From Prunus persica (Eukaryota; Streptophyta; Magnoliopsida; Rosales; Rosaceae), in contig NC_034011.1 in the NCBI RefSeq assembly GCF_000346465.2, positions 372,001 to 436,000 on the forward strand: 64,000 nt of DNA, written 5' to 3'. Below are positions 11,979-24,702 of the stretch, piece by piece; position 1 is the stretch's first letter; each line of letters begins with the position of its first letter. The notes beneath the pieces are model-generated. The model did no database searches. It was not told where the DNA came from and saw only the letters and a program-made list of their open reading frames with translations. The translations under genes and the position numbers were made by a program.

Positions 11979-12048
<70 letters not shown>
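11905..12048. repeat. Two (GA)n microsatellites
   Basis: (GA)n runs at about 11905-11932 and about 11982-12048, separated by about 50 bp of unique sequence. The long open frames across them (Ser-Leu or Arg-Glu repeats) are artefacts of the dinucleotide repeat. Confidence 0.95.
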
Positions 12049-12050
<2 letters not shown>

Positions 12051-13909
12051 TGGGTACTTACTACTTAGGTATGTTAGAATCACATTGCAACAATTTCAAA
12101 TTTTAAACGTTCTCAATAGAATGAGGAATCTATTGATCGAATATTCTAGGGACAAAAATCACTTCCACAGACACCATAGTTTAGAATGTGAGCATCCAAC
12201 TCAAAATTAATTGGCAATGAGTGGAGAGGTGCAAGATCATTTAAACTATTATGCAAAATTTTAATTTTCCAATATGTGGGACTCACGTTTTCAGCACTAA
12301 CATACCTATGGGATAAAGGTTGAGGGTACTAAATTGAAGCAACTCTAGAAGATATATACACATGTTTTTCGATAAATAAAAATGTGTATAGAATAATCAA
12401 GAGATGTGTTACTTAATTTGTATAGTTATTATTTTTCTTGTAACATACACACACACACAATGTAATTTAATATAGTTGCGTCTACGAGGAGAATAATAGA
12501 TTTCAGAAAATTCCTGAATATATCATTGTTCATTACTGAAACGTGAAGAAGGGTGCGCTGCTGGCTTGGCACAGAAAGTAAAACATGACAACGCTCTGAC
12601 GTTAGAATAGGGGGAAAAAGAAAAGAAAATAAAAGAAGACTGGGGCACTTATTGGCAGCCATATTTGTCAGTAGTTTTGAGAGGGATGTGATTAATTCAA
12701 TGGCTTCTTTGATGGGAGCAGGAGCACTAACGGCCGCAACCCTTGAAGATGAAGCAGGTCTATGTCAAAGATCAAGTAGAGGCGACTAATTAATTAATTG
12801 GTGGTTAATACATTGCATGTATTTAAATTATGTAATGAGGCGACTAATTAAGCAGGCAACGAATAAAATAATACGAGTCGTCATCATCACTCATGAATGT
12901 TTCTTCATTCTAATTATCAAATACTAGTCTTTTAGATTCACTGTTCTTGCCCAAAACATCATCTGCCATCAAATTCAACACCGACGTGATCATTTGCCAT
13001 TAAATAATATTTATACATATATATTTGGGCTTCTTCGATTTATATTCAATGAACAATGTTAGTGGAAGAAGAAAAATACGGAGGCTAGAATGAGGGATTT
13101 TTATAAGGGGTTATAATGAGGGGGTCCTTAATAGTCGTTCGATCTAATGCAAAATTATTATTGAACTGTTGGATTGAACCCTCTTATCGTAACTCCTCAA
13201 CATAGCCCCTCATTATAGATGATCTCGAAGAAAAAATCCAAAATTGAGAAAGCCATTAGGAAATAGCCCAATTAAGTTTTTAAATTCAATGCATGGATTG
13301 ATCGATCATAGGGAGGCCAAGGCCAAGAATGGATCAATAAGTAAGTATTTTGACAAGGCCCAGAATGAAAGGAGCAATACAGTGCTCTCTGCTTAAACTT
13401 TCCCAGACAATGGAAAAAGGATGATGAAGGAAAGGCATCCTTTGAATATCTCAAACAGCCATGGTCATTCTCTGTAGATTTGAATGTGGACGAAGATGAG
13501 CAACAGCCATGGTCAATTATCATTGATGCGGGTCAATAAACAACCACCTCACGATACACCAACACACAACAAAAAGGCAACACTATGCTTGGACCACAGT
13601 TTTGTGATTTGTGGCCAACATCCATTGGGCACGGGCTGTCTGTCTATGACTAAGTCTAAGATTGGCCACGGGCGTATCTGTGGGTGCATGTTGGTTCATT
13701 CGGAAAATTTACACGAAACATAAAGGTGAAAAATCATGATAGGAAACATATTAGTAACAATAATAATTTGTACTTAAAGTCAATCGATGGTTGAATAAAC
13801 AGAGAAATTATGGACACATTTGAAAGGGTGATAGATCCTCAGTTCTACATTAACTCAATTTACAAGAAAAAATGATATGTTATTGCTAAGACGAACTTTT
13901 TACATATTG

Positions 13910-14091
13910 TTAACGGGTGAATTTGTACCTAACGGATTAAGACATAATCACACATAACACAAGTGTTTGAGTGGTTCACCCATAATAGGGCTACATCCAC
14001 TATAGTTTATAGCTTTGTATTTGTATTTGAAGAGGTTACATTGTACATGAGAGAAATAGGGGGAGAGGCTTGAGAGCTCTAGTAGAAGAGT
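13910..14091 (+). repeat. Dispersed repeat, copy 1
   Basis: About 182 bp beginning TTAACGGGTGAATTTGTACC and ending GAGAGCTCTAGTAGAAGAGT. A second copy in the same orientation is at 27271-27454, with roughly 88-90% identity by eye. It ends about 20 bp before the GTE gene fragment begins. It looks like non-coding terminal or internal sequence of a transposon. Confidence 0.75.
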
Positions 14092-14111
14092 GCGTATATA
14101 TATACTCATGT

Positions 14112-16044
14112 CCATTAGGTTTTGCTGCTGATGTGCGGCTTACTTTCTCAAATGCTTTGACTTACAACCCACTTGAAATGATTTTCACTTTATGGCCGAG
14201 ACGATTAGTAAATATTTTGAACAGAGATGGAAAGGCATGGAGAAGAAGCTTCCAGTTACTACTGATGTGCAGTCTTTGCCTTCAAGAGCGGCTCTTCGCG
14301 TGGAAATAAACTGGGACTGCTGCACCTATGCCATCCTCAAAAAAGAAGAAAAGTACACCAAATGATACTAGTGTCAAGCCTGAAGCTCTGAAACGCATGT
14401 TGACTAATGAGGAGAAGGCTAAACTGACCATGGAGTTGGAGGCTTTGATGGACGCAGAAGTGCCTCTAAATATTGTTAATTTCCTACAAGAGCACAGTCA
14501 TAGTGAAGGGCAAACCAATGATGATGAGATCGAGGTTGACCTTGAAGCTTTTAGTGATGATACCTTGTTTACTTTACGGAAGCTTTTGGATGACCATCTG
14601 CTGGAGAAACAGAAAAGGCAGGCGAAAGCTGAACCTTGTGAAATGGAGGTATGTTCGTAGTTTTTTCTTATAATGTTTGCATGTGTTATCTGTTTAAATT
14701 AGTTTTCCAACTGAATATTTGCATGGATTTCTTATTGGTGCATCACCTTTTTTTACTGCAGATTCTTAATGAGTCAGGAAGGATTTAGCCACTCATCAAT
14801 GCAACCATGTAAAGGTTCATTTTCAATAACAGCTCTATGAATATTCATTTAGTGAACTGTTTAAAAAATGTCTTTCTGCAAGGAATTTATTTCTAAAAAA
14901 TGTCTTGTGCAAGGAACTTATTTCTAACAGCACGGTTTGTTATGACTTGCATGTACCCAGGCAATGACCCAGGCGATGAGGAAGTGGATATTGTTGGTGG
15001 GAACGGTGCTCCTATTTCAAGCTTTCCTCCAGTGGAGATAGAGAAAGATCCAGCTCACAGAAACAGTAAATGCAGTAGCTCAAGTAGCTCCAGTAGTGAA
15101 TCAGGCTCTTCATCCAGTGGTTTGTGTTTCTACCTACTTTTCATATATGTAGGTTTATAAATTGTTTTCAATGTTCTAATTTTGGAGCTTGTTAGACGGA
15201 GGATATGCATTTTTTTGTCAATTAACCATTATAATGTTGACTTAGATTTTCTGGAGAAAGTGTGGATCACTTGATTTGGAATGCTGGTGTTGTTCTCTTT
15301 CTCCCAGTTTGTTAGAATTATGTCTACTCATCTTGTAAAAAAGGAATAAGTTAAGGAATAGGTGTATCTTGCTTTATGTGAGTGAAAAGCTGACTTCATT
15401 TAGTGACTAAAACTTTTTGGAAAGGACTAGAGCCGCAATGCTGTAATAGATGTTTTGCAAGTATTGAGATATGATATGGTCCTAGCGGATAGTGAAATAA
15501 GTTTACAACATAAAAGTGACTAATACAAAATCTGAAAAAATTTAGATTTTAAAAGTTTGAATCAAAATATTTTGTGTTATTGGTGATCTTCCTGTATGGT
15601 TTGCTTTGACAAGCAAAAGAAGTGATTTCAGGAATATCTGTGTAGCCTCCTATGAAACTATAAGATACTTGTGTTATCACAATGGTTTTCTTGAATGTTC
15701 CAGCATTTTGTTCCAAATAGAATGACTCGTATTTTTACAATTTTGGGTGTTGCTCACATGATATAATTTCTTCACAGATTCTGACTCTGGCACTTCTTCT
15801 GAAAGTGAATCAAATGATGCTAAAGTTACAGCTTCATTTGGTGAGGGTAAGGTTTAGGGTATGGCGGATCATATATATATATTATATATGACCCACCATG
15901 CCCTCTCCCCTGCTATATCCTTCTGTTTGTTTGTATGAGTTGTGGAAAATATTTCTTACATCTTCATTTGGCAGGAAAATGTGGGTACTGGAGCAAATTC
16001 AGACCAAAAGAGAAATGATATTGGGGATTCAGAAATTGGCAATG
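14112..16044 (+). pseudogene. Fragment of a GTE (bromodomain/NET) gene
   Basis: The similarity starts abruptly inside a bromodomain (PLGFAADVRLTFSNALTYNP). A frameshift near 14172 follows, after which FMAETISKYFEQRW is read in another frame. A second slip occurs near 14310. A nearly complete NET domain then follows (about 14370-14620: MLTNEEKAKLTMELEAL, IEVDLEAFSDDTLFTLRKLL). A splice donor at about 14649, an acceptor near 14761, a 4-bp insertion-like slip in the next exon, a DPGDEEVDIVGG block with a Ser run (14960-15119), and exons at about 15779-15847 and 15975-16044 complete it. Introns are retained, so it arose by genomic duplication, not retroposition. The intact family binds acetylated histones and scaffolds transcription complexes in the nucleus. 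This copy lacks the N-terminal half and has at least three frame lesions, so it is probably non-functional. Confidence 0.85.
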
Positions 16045-18039
16045 GTGAGTTGAGAAATTATGCTGCATCTTTTATTTATTGGAATAGGTAGTTCTGGAGT
16101 TTTATCTTTGTTTTTTAAAAGAAAAAAACAAGAAAAAGGCAAAGGATGATATAGAAAATATTGATTATCGAAAAGGAACTTTTTTTTGGTTCTTTTACAA
16201 ATGAATGTGCAGTTTCTCGACATAATAATTTTTAATTGAAAAAAATAGAGTGGAACTTTCTTGCAAAATTCGAATCATAAATGAATAAATTTGTTTTTGC
16301 TCCGCATTTGATGTGGGGATTAAACTTTCTTGCAAACCAGCATATGTGCTTCTGCCTTCCCTCAGAACAAGAACACCAAAAAAAATTGCAAGGCCAACTG
16401 TCTTCCCACAACACAACTTGCCTATATTAACTTTGCTTTCTCTTATACCTTTATCAAACAAAAATAATAATAAAATGAAATTTTTAAAAAAAGAGTATAA
16501 AAATAAAAATACATCTAGTGTGGGTGCATGTAAAACATGATATTGTCAATAATTGTTTTCCATAAAATGTACGTATCCAAACCCTTCCATTAAGGGCGAT
16601 TGACAAGGGGCGGTGTCCTTTTGTTTGAGGGTAGGGTGAGTGAGGGAGAGCGAGGCTTAGCCCACTGAAGGGCAGTGCCCTTGTGCTCAGTGCTCAGTAT
16701 TCTGCCGACGGCTTGAAGAGCATGATAATTAGCTCTTTTTGTTAAGTTTTAATTTAAAGGGCATTTGAGACAATTTAAGTGAGTTTTTTCATTATATTTG
16801 AAAGTTTTTTAAAAAAATTGACTTTTATGAATGAATTTGGGGATTAGATCTTTTGGATCACATGGGTTCAAGAGATTGTGGTCATTCATCATTGTATGTA
16901 ACATTCAACCGTTCAAAAAAGTTTCTTAAAAGGAGTGCAAGAGTGAGTAAACCGTTGAATTTACATCCAACAGTGAGTGACCACAAATCTTTTGAACCTC
17001 TGTAGTTTAAGAGATCGGGACTGTATATATTAAAATTAAATCAACAGATTTACTGTTCCTAAACTGTAGCTTAGGAATAGTAAAGTGACGTTTTTGTCCC
17101 CGCTTAAATGGTTGATCTCTTCCTTCTGTAGGATTATGAAAAGTGGATTGACCCGTTTACCCGTGAGCTCTCTCTCTCCCCGTCTCTTATCCTTTCTCTC
17201 TGCCGCCGCCACCGTCATCATCAAAAGCACCGACTCTCCCTCACCGTCTCCTGCGGACGGTTCTAATGCCTCACCCATTGGATCTCCCGATCGCGCCTCC
17301 TCTGCGATTCAAGGACAGCCGTCCGACGATGACATGAGCAATCGCCTGGGACCGGCGATCTCTCCAAGGATCTCAAACAAAAAACTATTAAGCAGGCAAG
17401 ATCTCTCTGTCTCTCTCTATTTGAGCGTGTGGATAATGTTTTCTAGGAGCTTAATATATATTTGCATCTAGAAGGAAATATGATTTGGAGCTGATATTTT
17501 GAACTAATCGACCAGTCTCTCAGCTGGAAGGTAAAGATGGCTGCTTCAATATAAGATCATTCAAACAAAAAATCTGATTCAACACTGTATAACCTACTTA
17601 CCCTGTTTGTCTGCTAGAAAAAAAATAATTCATTTTTTAAAAACATTTTACTGTTGTTTAGGGTTTAGGGTCTGCTTTAAGGCTGGTTTTATTCTTGAAG
17701 AATACCCATTTGGTTTTAGATGTAGCTTATTTAGTTAAATATATGGCTACTGGTGGAATGGATTAGCCAAATATTGCATATGTAATCTGCATACAAATTC
17801 CTAGCATTGTTGTAAACAATCAGTTTAAATGGAGGATTGTTGTATGAAATTTGGTAAACAAATATCTAGAAATTAGCTTCATAGTTTCTTAGGTTCCATT
17901 TAATTTGGTATTTGTTTCTGTGTGATATATTTCTCTTAGGGCGTGTCAAATGGTAAAGCTGCAAGTAAACCATCAATTCCATGACATAATGCAATAGACT
18001 TATTCCAAAACATGTCTATTGTTTTGATTGGGTGTTTTA

Positions 18040-18754
18040 GTGCTCATTTCAAGTTATTTTTAAACTATAAATCCCTTATTGATAATAATTCCTAATATTT
18101 TTAATTAGTTGAAATTTTTATAATGAGTTATTGGATGATGATTTTGTTTGTGGATAATGATTTATTGGATTGGATTAATATTGATGATTTTGTGTGCGGA
18201 TAATAATTTGTTGGATTAGGTGACTATATATGATTATTTGATTTGTTGGAATTTAGGGTTTATGATTTGTTGATTAAATTTTGTGATGGACTTCTTTTCC
18301 TCTCTCTCTTTGTTTATTTGTCTTAATTAAATTTGTTTCTAAAAAAAAATGATTTGTTGATTAATTGATATGACTGTTTGGTTTGATTAATTCATTTGTA
18401 TGGCAAAAAAGGTTCGGAGCTGCATTTGGAGTCTCATTTATTTTGCTTGCTTGCTTGATTTACTTCCCTAGGTTTTCATTCTCTTCCCTCTCCATCTCTG
18501 ATTTTAATTTATTGGTTTGGAAAAGCTCATATTCAAGTACTTTTTAAACTTTAAATCCCTAATTGATGATAATGCCTAATATTTTTAGTTAGTTGAAATT
18601 TTTATAATGAGTATTTAGTGAATGTTGATGATTTTGTTTGTGGATAATGATTTATTGGATTGGATGAATATTGTGCGTGGATAATGATTTGTTGGGTTAT
18701 AGATGAGTATATATGATTATTTGATTTGTTGATTAAATTTTGTGATAGACTTCT
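18040..18754. repeat. Direct duplication, spacing about 484 bp
   Basis: Text beginning TAAACTATAAATCCCT at 18061 and TAAACTTTAAATCCCT at 18545 continues in parallel for more than 200 bp. Shared blocks include AGTTGAAATTTTTATAATGA, GATTTTGTTTGTGGATAATG and GATTAAATTTTGTGAT. Many substitutions and small indels separate the copies. Confidence 0.7.
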
Positions 18755-20489
18755 TTTTAAAACTTAATAATCTGTTTATCCATGACGTTTAAATAACGTA
18801 GTAGCATATTTAAATTTTTTAAGGGGTGTTTTGAATCAAGTGCTTCCTTCTATTCTTCAAGAAGACGTCTATTTTGGTAAACTAAATTGAGTTTGAGCTT
18901 ATGGAGTTAGACTTTTTGCCATATTTTTGTTGCACTGTTTCATTTCTTATTCTTATATGCGGGGATGATTTTTTTTTCTTTTTTTTTTTTCTTTTCAGTT
19001 TCAAACAGATTTACAGTACTTTTCTCATGCTGAAATTTTGTGAAATATATGTATATAGGGGAGCCCAGATTAAGAAATAGCGGTTACACATTATGCCCTT
19101 TTCATAAAATTCTGTATGTTTTTATTCTGATTTAATTTCAGGCTTCCATGAAAATTTTGATCTAGGATGCCGTGATTTGAGGTGTAACTCTGCAGTAATC
19201 ATAGTAGTTTCTTACTAGATCTCTCAACTCAAATCTCAGGTAATGAAATCTACAAACCGTGTTTTTTTTTTTTTTTGCTTTTCAAAACCTCTTTATTGCT
19301 TTCCACTCCATGATGCTAACTTTATTTTGGTTTCTTTTGTTTTGTAGATGAAGTTGGTTTTAGCAGAACATGACTAGGTATTTTGACAATCCAGAATTTA
19401 TCTTTGTTTTAGCTTTGTGTTAGTTTCACATTATTGTATTTCAATTTATGTTTACTAGATGGGATGATGGGTTTGTGTCGTTTTAAAATTCTCAACTGGA
19501 TCACTGAAACTCCCACTAAAATTTGCAGATTCTCAGTTTATGTCTTCTTGGAATGTAAATTCATACAATTGGTTTAAAGAAAAAAAAATTTAAAAATCTT
19601 ATGAATTGTTATCTGATGTAGATTGATTGATTGTCAGAAACAAAGAAACAAACATAGACAGATGGAGGCCTCCTTGCATTAAACAACTTCTGTTATATAT
19701 GGAATCCTAACTTTTTGTAAGTTTCTTCTCCTTCATTATTAGTGAATACATGTGTTTACATATTGCTATGATGCTCTTTCTTTACCCAGGATCTGTGGAT
19801 ACCATGATATTTGTTTAATTTTCTTTTTTCTTTCATCTACCTTGTTTCTTTGCTTTATTGCTTCCCTCCTTTTCTATTGTGGTTGGTCTGGAAAAACATT
19901 GGTATTGCCTTTTCTGCATTAAGACGCCATCTATTCTTTTTGCTGTTTTTTTATTTATAAAATGTTTCAGTTTCATTCCCACTGATTAAATTGGTGCATT
20001 ACTCAATAGCAAATACTATACTTCATTGAAGTGATTATAAAAATAATAGAGGCAATGTCGAGAACAATGTATAAAAGCCGCCTAAACTCATGAACACTGT
20101 TTGCGATTGCCTATACATTAAAAGGGCCTATACTTTATAGTTCTATAGTTTTGTTTTGTTTTTGTTTTGTTGCTTTTTTGGTCTTTGAACTTTAAAGTTA
20201 AAACTACAGAAACTGAGTTTATCTTCTTCCTCTTTCTTTTTCTTTTGTTGAGACAAATGATTACAAGAAGACAATCCTGAGATACTAGAAAACTACAATT
20301 ACTAAAATAAGAGAAATATTTCTTGGTTTTGATATTCTGAGTGGAATAAGTACTTCGTTTATGTGTTTTGATATTCTGAATGCATTATGTTATGTTTGTT
20401 TTATTATATTTTGTTTGTTAATGGATTATTAATTTTCAGAAAAAAAACAAAAATAACTATAAATCAGAAAGGCTGGAATTTATAACAAT

Positions 20490-20882
20490 TTATTCACCAG
20501 TAAGACCAAAAACAATAAAGGCTCCACTTACAATGAACTTTGGTAAACGAATTTTGTAGGTGTCCACCAGTTCAATCATCAAATCAGCCAAATCAGAGAA
20601 CGGACTGTTAAAAAAGGCTTTTTTCACTTCTCTGATGTGAACAAAAAAAATTTCAAAATGTTAGAATTTATATCAAGATTCACTTCTTTTTCCTTTATTT
20701 TGCATGTATCTCTGTAATATTACAACTAAGAAGAGAACTGACACAATGCTCACTGCAAAAGCTCCAGAGGAGAATGTATCAGATTCTGATGATATCCCAC
20801 TCATCTCTTTGAAAAGCAAGACAACCCCAAGCAATATTGGAATCACCCTTTCTGCCCCAAAATAGAGCATGCGTTCTTTCAT
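20490..20882 (-). CDS. Possible small membrane protein (hypothetical)
   Basis: An ATG frame at 20882-20673 encodes 69 residues with two hydrophobic stretches (VIPILLGVVLLF and FAVSIVSVLFLVVILQ) and a basic tail. Downstream on the same strand, after a T-rich acceptor-like site (20633-20632), a second protein-like stretch runs 20631-20490. It contains VKKAFFNSPFSDLADLMIEL and a hydrophobic end (FIVSGAFIVFGLTGE) before a stop. If these were two exons, the intron would be only about 50 bp, shorter than usual for plants, and the phase does not join simply. I do not recognise a family. It may be a relic, or two unrelated chance frames. Confidence 0.22.
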
Positions 20883-21441
20883 CTAATTTCATTTATTTAA
20901 CTAAGATTCACATCATATCCATACTTTTCCCTTCTAAATTTTTTGAATTCAATCATAAACACTTAACACACACGCAACAAAATTCCTCATCACAAACATG
21001 AATTTCTGTACCCAACTTTTTTGTTCTGTTGCTTATTAAAGTTTGAGTCTTTTGGTTTGATTCTGCAATAAATAATATTTAGTAATTTGTCAAGCTTCTT
21101 TTGAGTTTGTTAATTGATTGCTTTCCCTGAGGTTATAGTTTTGTATATTAGATTAATAGAATAATTCGTGTATTCAAATTGCAGTTTGTGTTGTTGATGC
21201 ATATCCACATGTATCATGTTTTCGATGCAATGAACAAAACTATAACATATGTATCTAGATGTTTTATATGTTATGAATAAAAGTTTAACCTATATCCTGT
21301 TATTTCTGACTTTATTCTGCTTATATAACCTATAGGTGTTTATAGGTTATTTCTGCGTTTATAGCTTACTTCTCCATTAGATTAACTGAGCCTATAAATG
21401 GCAATACATGTATCAGTTTTGACCATAGGTGTCTATAGATC

Positions 21442-21665
21442 AAAGCTCGGGTGTTTTGGCTTAATTCTCTTATACCATTTTCCAAATTTGTAGCAACAGA
21501 ATCAACACCCCTTCTTGATTTGATTTTATTAAAGCTCGGGTGTTTTGGCTTAATTCTATTATACCATTTTCCAAATTTGTAGCAACTTAATCAAAACCCT
21601 TCTTGATTTGATTCTATAAAAGCTCGGGTGTTTTGATTTAATTCTCTTATACCTATTTAATAAAT
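21442..21665. repeat. Minisatellite, about 88-bp period, 2.5 copies
   Basis: AAAGCTCGGGTGTTTTGG begins repeats at 21442, 21531 and 21618. Each continues with TTAATTCT.TTATACC, and the first two with CCAAATTTGTAGCAAC and CTTCTTGATTTGATT. The first two copies are nearly identical and the third is truncated. Confidence 0.88.
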
Positions 21666-22280
21666 TGTCACAATTGTTGTATGTTTGTTGTCAATTGATT
21701 AAATAGACTGAGGTTATACTTTTGTCCATTAGATTAATAGAATGCTTGATGTACCTAAATTGTTGTGTTATGTTGTATTTTTGAACTTAATTCTGTGATA
21801 ATAGATTTTGTCTTCACTCAAAATTTTCCATTTATCTACACTTAACACCTGTCATTTTCCAAATTTGTACCAACAGAGTTAAAACCTCCGCAAAAGACAA
21901 GAAAGAACATAAGCCACATTTACAGCAGAGCTAACAAGAGAAAGCCCCCCTTCTAACATACATCAAGACAGAAAAATCCTCTTCCACCACCCTATAGCAT
22001 ATATATAAAGACCCATCCAAACACATTTGAATTATGAGCAGCTCAATATTGCCGATATTTTGATGTTTTTACTGCTACTTGATTTATTAAAATATGGTCA
22101 GTATTTTAACATCACAAACAGCATAAAAAACATGTTATTATTCTATTTTTTGTAACTTAGACTTGCTAAACAAAGCATGATGCCACTATTTAGATCTCCA
22201 TGTCTATATAAATAGTACCATCTTTATCTTTCTTACATATTTTCACAACTTTGTACACATTTTACACGGTTTTAAAACCC

Positions 22281-22307
22281 GCAGCATCGCGCGGGCACCA
22301 TTGCTAG
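22281..22307 (+). mobile_element. Helitron-type 3' terminus
   Basis: CCCGCAGCATCGCGCGGG can fold into a GC-rich hairpin with one bulged base. It is followed nine bases later by CTAG (22304-22307) and then T, the standard 3' end of plant Helitrons. The matching 5' TC end was not identified with certainty; candidates are TCTATATAAATAG at about 22202 or further upstream. It lies about 200 bp before the FabG start codon. Confidence 0.65.
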
Positions 22308-22514
22308 TTTTTACTAAATTTGATAAAAAATCCTTGTACACAGTACGCATTTCCACCGATATGCTAAAACCCCTGCTCAGAGAGATTACACGCCCATCTT
22401 CTTCACATTTTTCCTCAGTTCTCAGTCTGATAGATTGATCTTCTGGCGACCTTCCTTGCCTCTCTCTCTTCCTCCTCTTCTTCGGCTGTGGCACCAGCCA
22501 TTATCAGACTCTCA

Positions 22515-24702
<2,188 letters not shown>

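Larger units (their letters stand above)
11520..14111. other. Intergenic with microsatellites and a dispersed repeat
   Basis: Nothing recognisable as a gene is present. It contains two GA microsatellites (11905-12048), a short stretch with local inverted similarity around 13095-13215, and the dispersed repeat at 13910-14091. Short open frames here are not supported by motifs. Confidence 0.55.
16045..22514. other. Gene-poor, repeat-containing block
   Basis: About 6.5 kb without a supported gene. It holds a duplicated AT-rich segment (about 18040-18296 and 18522-18754), an 88-bp-period tandem repeat (21442-21665), a possible small membrane-protein frame on the minus strand (20490-20882) and a Helitron-type 3' end (22281-22307). 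A 128-residue open frame at 17085-17471 (Ser/Pro-rich) has no recognised domain. The last 200 bases are the FabG promoter and 5' UTR. Confidence 0.5.

Noticed and set aside
11880..12210. Open frames of 67 and 91 residues made of Ser-Leu or Arg-Glu repeats
   Set aside because: They are produced by (GA)n microsatellites, which leave all frames open; the same applies at 29951-30187 and 53108-53341.
17085..17471. 128-residue Ser/Pro-rich open frame
   Set aside because: Composition bias from CT-rich DNA; no recognisable domain or continuing exon. It may be part of a captured sequence but cannot be supported.
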